A stretch of 64,000 bases of DNA from Dyella flava (GTDB lineage: Bacteria > Pseudomonadota > Gammaproteobacteria > Xanthomonadales > Rhodanobacteraceae). Positions 1-8,889 of the stretch are shown here, in pieces; positions within the stretch are counted from its first letter, which is position 1; every line of letters starts with the position of its first letter. A model generated the notes under the pieces. It made no database searches. It was not told the origin of the DNA and saw only the letters and a list, made by a program, of their open reading frames with translations. A program made the translations under genes and the position numbers. Location of the stretch: assembly GCF_016904955.1 (NCBI RefSeq), contig NZ_JADIKE010000035.1, forward strand, positions 248,001 through 312,000, written 5' to 3'.

Positions 1-1388
1 GTCCCATGCACATCGAAAGCCCCTGTGCCACCTGGGTTTCGGTCATGTTCGATCAAGGGAAAAGAGGCTACATCGACATCCATCACCCCAGCATCCAGAA
101 GCTTTCCGACGCGGATTTCCCGTGCTTCAAAGGCTGGCAAAAACTCAGCGAAGGAAACGGCCCCTTCAACGGCGACGGCCTGTGCGACATCGACTCGCTG
201 AAAAAGCTCGTCAAAGATGTCGCCGATCATCAGACCGCGCAAGAAATCGCCCAGAAACAGGAATACAAGAAAGAAGACATCCTTGCCCGCTATATCAAGT
301 TCAACGACAAGGTCCGCCAACAACTACACGGATTCGTATGCCAAGCGCCCAGCGAATGGGACAGCTCCAGCAACCACGCGCGATATCAAAAGCTCATGGC
401 CGAAGGGGAGTTCTACCACGGCGACGAGCCGGGCTACGACGCATTCATCAAGCTGCTGTCGTCGTTTCAGTTTTGGGATAAGACGGGCTTCAAACCGGGG
501 GAGAAGTTTTGGTTCTTTCATCCGCTCGCGTTCATTCGACACTTCAGGAAGTGTGGGTGGTTGAGTACTGACGAAATAGCGTCAACGTTCCCCAAATACG
601 CATATTACAAGTTAGCGCAAAACACCTATAGCGCCATAACAAACAGCGTGAACGCAACAATAACAAAGCAGATCGCAACAGAACGAGTCGGCAAGTACAA
701 AACCGCTCTAAATATAGCTATGCGCAAATACGGGATAGCAAACAACCGCAACCGCCAAGTCCAATTCTTAGGGCAGGTTTTTCTTGAAACTGATCGATGG
801 AATACCATTAAGGAATATGGCGAGGGTAGATATAACCCAACGCAACCTGCGACGGAATATTACGCGGCATTCTATGGCAGAGGAGTCCTACAGTTAACGT
901 GGGCAGATTTATACGATGCCTATGGTGCGTTTATGCATTTGGCCAATAACGCTTCTGAAATCTACGCCGACCCAAGGATCTCAAAGACATCAGCTCATTG
1001 GTTTGGCGATCCCAGGCAGAAAGATGCACAAGGAAAAGTAGTTATTGCCGGGCGTAAGCAAACCTGGTGTCCACGCTACGATCCACAGACAATCTGCGAA
1101 TCCCTCGACTTGACTTGTGATAGCGGAGGGTTCTTTTGGATTTACAAGCATCATGATGGGGTTAGAAACATTAATCGTGTAGCAGACTTACCTGTAAACC
1201 AGGCTTCCATTGCCCGTGTTTCTATATTGGTAAATGGTGGCGGCAATGGCTTCTATGAAAGACAAGCATTTAGCTTGTTTGTCGCGAAGCGCCTAACAGA
1301 TATGACCAATGTAGATCAAATGTGCACATTTACGCCACCCAAGTGCAGCAAAAGCATCACGATTAATTATTCAAACATTGAGGAATAA
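1..1388 (+). CDS. T6SS-associated GH19-like peptidoglycan hydrolase effector, 5' partial
   Basis: The frame is open to the left edge, so the first visible ATG (position 6) is probably internal and the N-terminus is missing. The visible 460 residues fall in two parts. Residues 1 to about 180 are polar with an EF-hand-like Asp-rich stretch near 54-64. Residues about 235-440 resemble lysozyme-like GH19 enzymes: an FLGQVFLET helix with candidate catalytic Glu261, then GEGRY and a GRGVLQLTW substrate-cleft motif near 291-299. Such proteins cut cell-wall glycan in the periplasm of rival cells after T6SS delivery. The neighbours (secreted small protein, PAAR, tss genes) support this. Base composition drops sharply near nucleotide 560, so the toxic domain looks swapped in. 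Enzyme class is inferred from motifs only. Confidence 0.7.
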   Translation, partial: PMHIESPCATWVSVMFDQGKRGYIDIHHPSIQKLSDADFPCFKGWQKLSEGNGPFNGDGLCDIDSLKKLVKDVADHQTAQEIAQKQEYKKEDILARYIKFNDKVRQQLHGFVCQAPSEWDSSSNHARYQKLMAEGEFYHGDEPGYDAFIKLLSSFQFWDKTGFKPGEKFWFFHPLAFIRHFRKCGWLSTDEIASTFPKYAYYKLAQNTYSAITNSVNATITKQIATERVGKYKTALNIAMRKYGIANNRNRQVQFLGQVFLETDRWNTIKEYGEGRYNPTQPATEYYAAFYGRGVLQLTWADLYDAYGAFMHLANNASEIYADPRISKTSAHWFGDPRQKDAQGKVVIAGRKQTWCPRYDPQTICESLDLTCDSGGFFWIYKHHDGVRNINRVADLPVNQASIARVSILVNGGGNGFYERQAFSLFVAKRLTDMTNVDQMCTFTPPKCSKSITINYSNIEE

Positions 1389-1394
1389 CAGGCC

Positions 1395-1931
1395 ATGAAA
1401 AAATCAGCAATATTCATTCTATTTATATCAATGACCTACAGCATAACTTCATACTCTCAGGCAGTTACCCTTAAACCACCACTCTCCGCCCCGGAAACAA
1501 TTCCCAATAACATCCGCTCTTTACTTGTGGAATTTGGAACTATCAAGTCAGACGCAAATAAATCGCTTACTTGGAATCAAAATGGAGAGCACCACTACTT
1601 CCTTCAGATTCAGGATGAAGGTGGAGGGTGTGCGATCGTGGACGTCAATAGCAAAACATCGACTTACCGTACGTTAGATTCTTACGGACAATGCCAAGTC
1701 ATCCTTGCCCCAAAAGTCGTGGATCTGACTGGCAATGGGTCAGCTGGCATCGTAATCACTTTGCGCCTTCAATCAAATGGCACGGAGGATACCTACACCG
1801 AACAAACCAATGCCTATATATACGTCCGAGAAAAGTCAGAATTCTGTAAGAACGACGATGCTGGAAGTTTTGCCAATGGGACGCGGGTCGCGAATTCAGT
1901 ACTTAAATTCGGCCCCTCCGACTGTAGGTAA
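1395..1931 (+). CDS. Putative periplasmic immunity protein for the GH19-like effector
   Basis: A 178-residue protein starting 6 nt after the effector stop, with a Sec signal peptide (MKKSAIFILFISMTYS..., cleavage expected near residue 22). The mature part is rich in beta-forming residues and has a VVDLTGNGSAGIVI segment like calcium-binding or VCBS-type turns, and several Cys residues that could form disulfides. I do not recognise a named family. Position, export signal and the same AT-rich composition as the effector C-terminus argue that it blocks the effector in the periplasm. Alternative: an unrelated secreted protein. Confidence 0.55.
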   Translation: MKKSAIFILFISMTYSITSYSQAVTLKPPLSAPETIPNNIRSLLVEFGTIKSDANKSLTWNQNGEHHYFLQIQDEGGGCAIVDVNSKTSTYRTLDSYGQCQVILAPKVVDLTGNGSAGIVITLRLQSNGTEDTYTEQTNAYIYVREKSEFCKNDDAGSFANGTRVANSVLKFGPSDCR

Positions 1932-2175
1932 CTGAAGCGAACGTATTTGCCACGCGCAGCGAATCGCAGAGATTGCAATGGATTCGACATGAAACATATG
2001 AATGAAATCACGGCACTTACCTTCACTCCGGGAGCTTTCCTGCGCCTGATGCAATTAAGTAGTCCCAATAATCAACAACGCGCAATCCGCTTCCGACATG
2101 CACCGCCGAAATATGCCGCCATTTTTTAACTGACGAATGACGATAAGCCCTTCATAGAATGCACGGAAACCGACA
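1932..2175. other. Intergenic stretch between immunity gene and PAAR gene
   Basis: This 244-nt gap contains no convincing gene. A 46-codon open frame from about 1989 to 2129 has no clear ribosome-binding site or recognisable family. The stretch may be a remnant left by exchange of effector modules. Confidence 0.4.
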
Positions 2176-2439
2176 ATGAAATCCCCCATTCGCAAAGGCG
2201 ATCCACTGGAACACGGCGGTGAAGTCACCATCGCCTCGCCATACACCATCTTTATGGGCAAGGCATTGGCCCGTCAGGGCGACGAGGCCGTGTGCGCCCT
2301 GCATGGAAAAACGATGATTGACGAAGGCAATCCGTCCTTTCGTGACCGGGATGGCAAGCCATTCGCGATACATCAGCATCGTTGCGCCTGCGGCTGCCGT
2401 GTGATGTCGTCGCTCCCCAACGTGCATATCGCCTCCTGA
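2176..2439 (+). CDS. PAAR-domain T6SS spike-tip protein
   Basis: An 87-residue single-domain PAAR protein: it opens with a polar GDPLEHGGEV segment, has the ALARQGDEAVC turn and ends with a Cys/His-rich CACGCRV segment typical of the metal-binding point of the PAAR cone. PAAR proteins cap the VgrG trimer, sharpen the spike and connect effectors to it. No toxic extension is fused. It lies between the effector-immunity pair and a membrane-protein gene whose ATG follows its stop by 2 nt. Confidence 0.8.
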   Translation: MKSPIRKGDPLEHGGEVTIASPYTIFMGKALARQGDEAVCALHGKTMIDEGNPSFRDRDGKPFAIHQHRCACGCRVMSSLPNVHIAS

Positions 2440-2441
2440 CG

Positions 2442-3761
2442 ATGCCGGTTGATCTGTCCGCCGCGGGTCGGCCGAGTGCCTACCCCACTCATAAGCCACG
2501 CTTCATGCCGTGGTTGGTGGGGTGGCTACTGTGTTGTGCCACAGGTGTCGTTCTCACGTTGCTGCTGTGGCCTGCCCATACGCCAACGCAAACCCCGCTG
2601 TTCTGGTTCTGCCTTGTTGGCGTGCCGAATGTGGTGTTTTGTTTTGCGCTGGGTGTTACCCGCTCGGTGTATGAGGCCGCCTATAGGCAAGCGTGGTACC
2701 GCCATCAGCATCGGAAAACCTGGCTTGATGACCGCGTACGTTATGCGCAGCGACCGCTACGAGTGCTAGGCGTGGGGTACTGTTTGCCGGTTAAGCAGCC
2801 CAGCCTCGCCACCGTCGTGGCAGGAGCCACACCCTTGATCACGTCGCAGCCGCCACGCAGCGGCTCAGGCCTTTTAACGCATAGTCGTTTCGCCGACGAC
2901 GATCCACGCATCGATGCGTCTGTGGACGCATGGCGAGAGTCCGCGTCCGATTCTGCCCTGGATGACGTCACGCATCCGCCAACTCCCGCGCACGCACCGC
3001 CGGGTGATCAGGTGCCTCCAGTTGTGCGAATCATAGAGCACGCGCTCGCCCCACTCGCGTCAGTCTTGCACGCGTTGTCGCAACAAGATTCGGCACGTGC
3101 GCCAGCCGTGCGGGTGCTGCCTTCACTCGATAAGGCAGACGAACGCGTGCAGCAAGTACGTCAGGCCCTGCAACGCGCTAGCTTGCCTGAGTGGGAATGT
3201 CACGCCGTTCCCGCCGATGATGGCCTGATGCTCGCCGATACGTGGCTCGATCTTGATGAGAATCGTCCGCTTTTGATGATCGCTGCCGAGTGGTACGACA
3301 CACCACTTCCTGACAGCACAGAAGGGGCCGTGGCAGTGCTGCTGGCTCCTGAGGCGTTGCCACTACCTGAGTCGGTGGTTGCTTGCGGAACGTTGCATCG
3401 CCCGGTCAACGGCGCCCTTGATGTATTAAGCGATGTCCTTGCAAACGCCGCACTCTGGGGCCATGCCGATGCGACATCCGTTTCCCATACATGGATCAGC
3501 GGACTGGATGCCTCGCATGATTCGGCGTTTCTTGCGGCGCTCGAAGCGGCTTCATTCACCGCAGTCAAAACATCCGACGCGCAACAGCGCCTCGATCCCG
3601 TGGTGGGTCGCTCCGGCGCGATGGGCGGCTGGCTGTCCATCGCCGCGGCGGTCGAATCCGGCGCGACCGCACCACAGCTGATCTTTCATATTGCGCAGGC
3701 CGCACAGGCCGCCATCCTTTACGTGAATCCGCCTGCTTCCCATGACAACTCCCACGAATAA
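2442..3761 (+). CDS. T6SS-linked two-helix membrane protein of unknown function
   Basis: I chose the ATG at 2442, just after the PAAR stop; a longer frame from 2382 would overlap PAAR. The 439-residue product has two N-terminal transmembrane helices (about 22-43 and 54-72) separated by a WPAHTPTQT loop, then a long, probably cytoplasmic part. The C-terminal half (from about residue 210) is alternating alpha/beta. Its segment around EGAVAVLLAPE faintly recalls thiolase-fold proteins, but I see no catalytic set. It overlaps tssM by 20 nt and is surely co-transcribed. A truncated paralogue sits behind vgrG at 63457. Possibly an adaptor for loading effectors onto PAAR/VgrG; this is inference. Confidence 0.6.
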   Translation: MPVDLSAAGRPSAYPTHKPRFMPWLVGWLLCCATGVVLTLLLWPAHTPTQTPLFWFCLVGVPNVVFCFALGVTRSVYEAAYRQAWYRHQHRKTWLDDRVRYAQRPLRVLGVGYCLPVKQPSLATVVAGATPLITSQPPRSGSGLLTHSRFADDDPRIDASVDAWRESASDSALDDVTHPPTPAHAPPGDQVPPVVRIIEHALAPLASVLHALSQQDSARAPAVRVLPSLDKADERVQQVRQALQRASLPEWECHAVPADDGLMLADTWLDLDENRPLLMIAAEWYDTPLPDSTEGAVAVLLAPEALPLPESVVACGTLHRPVNGALDVLSDVLANAALWGHADATSVSHTWISGLDASHDSAFLAALEAASFTAVKTSDAQQRLDPVVGRSGAMGGWLSIAAAVESGATAPQLIFHIAQAAQAAILYVNPPASHDNSHE

Positions 3762-6700
3762 CCTCAAGGCCCTCGCTGCAAGCGAATCGACACCACCGGT
3801 GACCAACGCCCCTGGCATGCTGGGGTCGGCGCTGATCGCCGTGGCGCTTGCCACGGCAGCTCTCGCGTTAGTTTGGCTGGGGGGCGATGTTGTTCACACG
3901 CCCACGACGCATGCGAAACAAACGGCCTCGATAGGGATATTGAGTACGCTCGCCGCAGTGTTGATGATCCACTTACTCGCCTTTGGCAGCGTCGCTTATC
4001 ATTTGGCTGGGCGGCTGTTTCGATGGGAAACCCGCCACGCTGATGCCGCTACTCCTAACAGCGCCAAACACGACACCCCGTTCGCGCTGTTGTGCGACGC
4101 CCTTCGTGACCGCTACGGCTGGCGCTGGCGTTATCGTGATCGCTGGTTGCTGGTGTGCGGCGATGACGCGGTGGTCGATGCGGTGGCACCTGCACTGCGT
4201 AAGGAAGGTTATGCCGTTCACCCCGGCATGGTATTGCTGCACGCTGGCTCCGGCGACAAGTTAGACGCGGCGCGACTGCGCGCCATCGCCAGCCTGCGCC
4301 GCCTTCGTCCGGTCGATGCGATGGTTCTGGTGTTGGCCAACCAAGACGAGAAGGCCGCTTCATGCAAGGCGGATGCGCTTTCCAAGCCATGGTTGGCACA
4401 AACCACCGCCTTGCACTGGGCCGCTCCGACCTATGTGTTGAATGTCGTGAACGTGGATGGCGCCATGCCCGAGCATGGCGAAGCGATCGCGTGTACGTGG
4501 CAAGGCCGTGTCGATGCGGAGCGGGAAACCACGGCGCTGGCCGAGCTTTCCCGCCTGCTGGCGGATACCGCCGTACAACGCATGAGCGAACAGCGCCAGG
4601 TACGTTACCTCGCGCAACTGTCGAGCTACATCGCCCTGCAGGGTGCCGCGTGGGTGGAGTGTCTCGCACAAATCGGCCGCGGTTATCGCCGGCAGGCGTT
4701 CATCGCGGGCGTGTTTTTTTCGCCGGCCTTCAAACCGAAGCCGGATCACGTGGCGGGTTTCGACAACGCCGCCCCATCCCATCAAGCCACCTGGGAAGCC
4801 ATCGCCGCCCACAGCCGCCGTGTGCACGAACATCGCGTGGGTTTCTCGTGGTCGAGCCTATTGGCCTGGGCCGTTACTGCCGGTGTGATGGCGTGCATGC
4901 TCGGCACACTGACCTCATTCACGCTCAATCGCAACGCCATCGTGCGCGCACAAACCGCCTTGCAGACGGTTCAGGCCGCCAAGACGCGTACACAGTCGCT
5001 GCAGGCGCTGGATGGGGTGCAAAAGGAGCTGAATACGCTGGAGTCGTATCAGCAGCACGGCGCGCCGTGGCGCATGCGCTTTGGCTTGAATCGGGACAAA
5101 GCGCTACAGGAGGCGTTGTGGCCACCGTATGCCGCGGCAAGCCATCGCGTTTTGGTGCAGCCGTTGCGCGCAGGGCTGGAGCAGCAGTTGCAACAGCTTG
5201 GCACCCTGTCCGACCAAGTGCTGGCGAGCCGCGGCGATGACACCGTGAAAGGGGCTTATGCGGATCTGAAGGCGTATTTGATGCTGGCCGAACCCAGCCA
5301 TGTGGAGGTGCCCTTCCTCACGCAGCAGTGGCTGGCCACGTCGGCCGCACAACGTCCGCCGGATGCGTCGCTGAGCGTGGGGGCGTGGAACGACCTGATG
5401 CAGCACCTGGTGACCTTCCAGGTGAATCACCTGGCCCAAGCACATCTGCCCACCGGTGTATCGCTGGCCGTGCCGGTCGATCCGGCTCTGGTGAACGCGG
5501 CGCGTCAGACGCTGGTCGGCGTGATCGGCCTGCAAAACTCGACCGATACGGTGTATCAGCAGATCCTGGCGGAGAACCGCGACAAGTATCCTCCGCTGTC
5601 CCTGCAGACCCTGCTGGGGGACAGCAGCAGCCGCGGCGTGTTCGCCACCTCCGAAACCGTAGCCGGTGTGTTTACCCGCAGTGCCTGGGACGAACGCATC
5701 GGCAAGGCGATTGACGAGGCCGGCACTACCCGCACGGTGGCGGGCGATTGGGTGCTGAGTGATACCAAGGCCTCTTCCACGGCGCCGTCAGCTGATGCCT
5801 TGCGCACGGCGCTGCGCGCACGTTATTTCAACGATTACGCACGCGCCTGGCAGCAGTTTCTCAACAGCGTGCGCTGGCAGCCGGAGGAGTCGCTCTCTGG
5901 TACCGTCGATCAGATGAACCTGCTGGCCGATCCGCAACGCTCGCCGTTGTTGGCGCTGTTCAAGGTAATCGTGTATCAGGCTGGCGCGGGTACGGAGGCG
6001 GCGTCGCTGTCCGATGCGCTGGTGAACAAGGCGAAACAGCTGGTGCACCGCGACGAAGCCGATCCCTCCAAGCACGCCGCGCCAACCAGTGCTTCGCCGC
6101 TGGCCAACGCGTTCGGGCCGCTACTGCAACTGGCGGGTGGCGACAATGCGGACGCATCGCAGAGGGGGGCGCTCGGCACTACCGGGACCGACATCAGCCT
6201 GTCGCGTTATCTGGAGCGTGTGACGGCGGTGCGGCTGAAGCTGCAGCAGATCATGATGAGCCCCGATCCGGATGCGATGTCGCGCGTGACCGCGCAAGCC
6301 ATCCTGCAAGGCAGGACGTCCGAGTTGGCCGAGAGCCGCGACTACGCCAGCCGGGTGGCAGCCAGCCTAGGCCAAGCCTGGGGTGGCTTGGGTGATGCGC
6401 TGCTCCAGCGTCCGCTGGACCAGGCCTGGGATGCGGTGCTGAAACCCGCAGCGACCAGCCTCAATGAGACGTGGCGCAGCACCCTGGTGTCGGACTGGCA
6501 CGCCAGCTTTGATGGACGTTACCCCTTTGCCGATAGCGACAACGATGCGTCGCTGCCGGAACTCGCGCGTTTCCTGGCGGCGAACAACGGCCTCCTGGTC
6601 CAGTTTGTGCAAACCCAACTGGGCGGGATCCTCGAACGCCAGGGTGATCATTGGGTGGAAGTGCAAGGCACAGGGCGCCAGACCCTGCATGTCGACCCCG

Positions 6701-7284
6701 CTTTTCTGGAAGCGCTCAATCGCCTGCAACACATCGCCCATGTGCTGTTTCCCTCGGGCGACTCACGCTTGCGCTATGAACTGCGCGCCGTGCCCACGCC
6801 TGACGTGACTGATCTGTCCATCGTGCTGTCCGGCCGCGAATTGCATTACTTCAACCAGCGCGAAGCCTGGATGCCGTTCGAATGGCCGGGCGATGCCTTG
6901 GACAACACCACCCGCATCGATTGGCAGACCCAGCAAGGGGGCTTGCGCTCGTCGCTGGAATTCGAAGGCCGCTTCGGCCTGATCCGTTTGCTGGAACGCG
7001 CCACGGTCACGCCACAGGACAGCGCGCGTTATCTGCTGACCTGGAAACCCTCGCCGAGCGCCATGCCGGATCTGCGCGTGCAGTTGCGCAGCGAAACCGG
7101 CAAAGGGCCGTTGGAGGTGTTGGCGCTGCGGCATTTTGTGTTGCCGACGCGCATTTTTGTGGGTCATGGCAATAGCACACCGCGACGCGTCGCAGGCGGC
7201 CCCTTCCCACCCGACGGCGTCGCCGCATCGGGCGACGCGCCCTCCTCCCTGTTGCCGCGCATTGCGCTGCCGGAAAGAGACTGA
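3742..7284 (+). CDS. tssM: T6SS inner-membrane complex protein TssM (IcmF)
   Basis: At 1180 residues this has the normal IcmF length and topology: two N-terminal helices (about 29-48 and 65-86), a cytoplasmic domain, a third helix (about 371-392) and a large periplasmic part that binds TssJ. It forms the TssJLM trans-envelope complex. The place where many homologues have a Walker A loop reads VCGDDAVVDAV (138-148), with no GKS/T, so ATP binding at this site is unlikely. The gene overlaps its upstream neighbour and is followed after 2 nt by tssA. No tssL is visible in the window. Confidence 0.93.
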   Translation: MTTPTNNLKALAASESTPPVTNAPGMLGSALIAVALATAALALVWLGGDVVHTPTTHAKQTASIGILSTLAAVLMIHLLAFGSVAYHLAGRLFRWETRHADAATPNSAKHDTPFALLCDALRDRYGWRWRYRDRWLLVCGDDAVVDAVAPALRKEGYAVHPGMVLLHAGSGDKLDAARLRAIASLRRLRPVDAMVLVLANQDEKAASCKADALSKPWLAQTTALHWAAPTYVLNVVNVDGAMPEHGEAIACTWQGRVDAERETTALAELSRLLADTAVQRMSEQRQVRYLAQLSSYIALQGAAWVECLAQIGRGYRRQAFIAGVFFSPAFKPKPDHVAGFDNAAPSHQATWEAIAAHSRRVHEHRVGFSWSSLLAWAVTAGVMACMLGTLTSFTLNRNAIVRAQTALQTVQAAKTRTQSLQALDGVQKELNTLESYQQHGAPWRMRFGLNRDKALQEALWPPYAAASHRVLVQPLRAGLEQQLQQLGTLSDQVLASRGDDTVKGAYADLKAYLMLAEPSHVEVPFLTQQWLATSAAQRPPDASLSVGAWNDLMQHLVTFQVNHLAQAHLPTGVSLAVPVDPALVNAARQTLVGVIGLQNSTDTVYQQILAENRDKYPPLSLQTLLGDSSSRGVFATSETVAGVFTRSAWDERIGKAIDEAGTTRTVAGDWVLSDTKASSTAPSADALRTALRARYFNDYARAWQQFLNSVRWQPEESLSGTVDQMNLLADPQRSPLLALFKVIVYQAGAGTEAASLSDALVNKAKQLVHRDEADPSKHAAPTSASPLANAFGPLLQLAGGDNADASQRGALGTTGTDISLSRYLERVTAVRLKLQQIMMSPDPDAMSRVTAQAILQGRTSELAESRDYASRVAASLGQAWGGLGDALLQRPLDQAWDAVLKPAATSLNETWRSTLVSDWHASFDGRYPFADSDNDASLPELARFLAANNGLLVQFVQTQLGGILERQGDHWVEVQGTGRQTLHVDPAFLEALNRLQHIAHVLFPSGDSRLRYELRAVPTPDVTDLSIVLSGRELHYFNQREAWMPFEWPGDALDNTTRIDWQTQQGGLRSSLEFEGRFGLIRLLERATVTPQDSARYLLTWKPSPSAMPDLRVQLRSETGKGPLEVLALRHFVLPTRIFVGHGNSTPRRVAGGPFPPDGVAASGDAPSSLLPRIALPERD

Positions 7285-7286
7285 GC

Positions 7287-8864
7287 ATGTTCACTAATCT
7301 GCTGAAAAAAATGCTTGGCGCACGCAGTCCGGAAGCACTGCTACAAGAACGGTTGGCGGTATGGGCCGACTGGGTGTCGCCATTGCCAGGCACGGATGGA
7401 GTGGGCCGCGATGTCGCCTACGAAGATGCCTTCCTGGCCATTCGCGATGAAGTTGCCAAGCTTTCGGATATCGACGACGCGCTGATCGCACGCTCCTGCG
7501 AACAACTGCTGAAGGAAGTCGGAAAGGATCTTCGTCTGGCCGGCTACTACGCTTTCGCACGCTTGCGTCAACACGGCACAGCGGGTTTTGCCGATGGCCT
7601 GGAACTGACGACTGCCCTGGTGGAGCGTTACGACACCACCATGCAACCCTCCCGCCAGGAGCCCAAGAAAGGAGCATTGGAATGGCTGGCCGCCACGCGC
7701 ATGATGGATCTGCTCGCTACGCGCGGCGCGTTCGAACCTACCGACCTGGAGCGTGCCATCGCGGCGCTGGATCTGTTGGTCAGGCGCACCCAGACCTGGC
7801 CCGAAGGCATGCGTCCCAACCTACAGCCATTGGTGTCGCGCTTCGAGGCCGATGATACGCCCGCGCCTGCCTGCGCATCCTCCGTCGCGCAAGTGCACCC
7901 CGCCGCCAAAGCGCATCCTGCACCAAGTGAAGTTTCCTCCACACGCGATTTGATCGAGCGCGCACGTGTTATGGCCACCTATCTGCGCAATCAGGACAAT
8001 GGTTATTTGCCTTCGGCACGCTTGGTGCGCTGCGTGCGTTGGGATACGGTGCATGAAGTGCCACCCGCAGACAATAAGTCGCGCACGCGCCTGATGGCGC
8101 CGCGCAGCGAGCTTCGCCAGCAGCTGAAGCGGCTGGTTCTGCAAAAGCAGTGGCACGAACTGCTGGAACGGGTGGAAGGCGCCTTTATGGAAGGCGCGAA
8201 TCATCTGTGGCTGGATCTGCAGTATTTCCAGCACGTGGCGCTGGACCATGCCGGCTCGCCCTATCGCGAATGGCGCGACCTGCTGCATACGGATTTCTCA
8301 TTGCTGCTGTCGCGGCTGCCGGGCGTGGAACGGCTGGCCTTCAGCGACGGCACGCCGTTCGCCGACGATGCCACGCTGGAATGGATCGCACGCAACACCG
8401 TGGTACACGAACTCGATCCCGTTCATGGCCGGCCCGCTGCCATGCCGACCGGCGAAACGGAGGAAGGGGGCATTGACTGGCCGGAAATCGAGGCGCAATC
8501 ACGTAGTCTGCTCGATAGCGAAGGACTCGATGCCACGCTGGCATGGCTGACCCAACTGCCCGGCCCCATGTCAGCGCGCCAACGCTTTCTGCAACGTTGG
8601 CTGATGGCTCGCCTAACCGATCAAGCTGGCCGCGCCGATCTGGCGCAACACCTGCTGCATGAGTTGGATGCATCGGTATGCGAGTTGAACGTGCTCGATT
8701 GGGAGCCTTCGCTCGCATTCGAGGTAAAACAGCATTTATTGCATGTGCTGCGGCAGGGCCTGAACCGTAAGCACGCGGACAAGACTGTGCTGGCCGAGCG
8801 CATGGAACAACTGCTTGGCGACCTGACCCGGCTTGACCCCGCACGCGCCGTCACGCTGAGCTGA
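7287..8864 (+). CDS. tssA: T6SS baseplate/cap protein TssA (ImpA-N domain)
   Basis: This 525-residue protein has an N-terminal ImpA-type domain (about 20-140, with the RDVAYEDAFLAIRDEV helix and a DLRLAGYYAFARL stretch). A low-complexity Ala/Pro linker near 195-220 and an alpha-helical C-terminal region follow. TssA proteins organise baseplate docking and sheath polymerisation. The C-terminal half resembles the VasJ-type group, but subclass cannot be settled by eye. It starts 2 nt after the tssM stop and precedes tssF by 25 nt. Confidence 0.85.
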   Translation: MFTNLLKKMLGARSPEALLQERLAVWADWVSPLPGTDGVGRDVAYEDAFLAIRDEVAKLSDIDDALIARSCEQLLKEVGKDLRLAGYYAFARLRQHGTAGFADGLELTTALVERYDTTMQPSRQEPKKGALEWLAATRMMDLLATRGAFEPTDLERAIAALDLLVRRTQTWPEGMRPNLQPLVSRFEADDTPAPACASSVAQVHPAAKAHPAPSEVSSTRDLIERARVMATYLRNQDNGYLPSARLVRCVRWDTVHEVPPADNKSRTRLMAPRSELRQQLKRLVLQKQWHELLERVEGAFMEGANHLWLDLQYFQHVALDHAGSPYREWRDLLHTDFSLLLSRLPGVERLAFSDGTPFADDATLEWIARNTVVHELDPVHGRPAAMPTGETEEGGIDWPEIEAQSRSLLDSEGLDATLAWLTQLPGPMSARQRFLQRWLMARLTDQAGRADLAQHLLHELDASVCELNVLDWEPSLAFEVKQHLLHVLRQGLNRKHADKTVLAERMEQLLGDLTRLDPARAVTLS

Positions 8865-8889
8865 CACTCTTTACTCACGGATATCCTCC

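Noticed and set aside
1947-2129. Small gene between the immunity and PAAR genes
   Set aside because: No ribosome-binding site at the likely starts, no family pattern, composition like spacer DNA.
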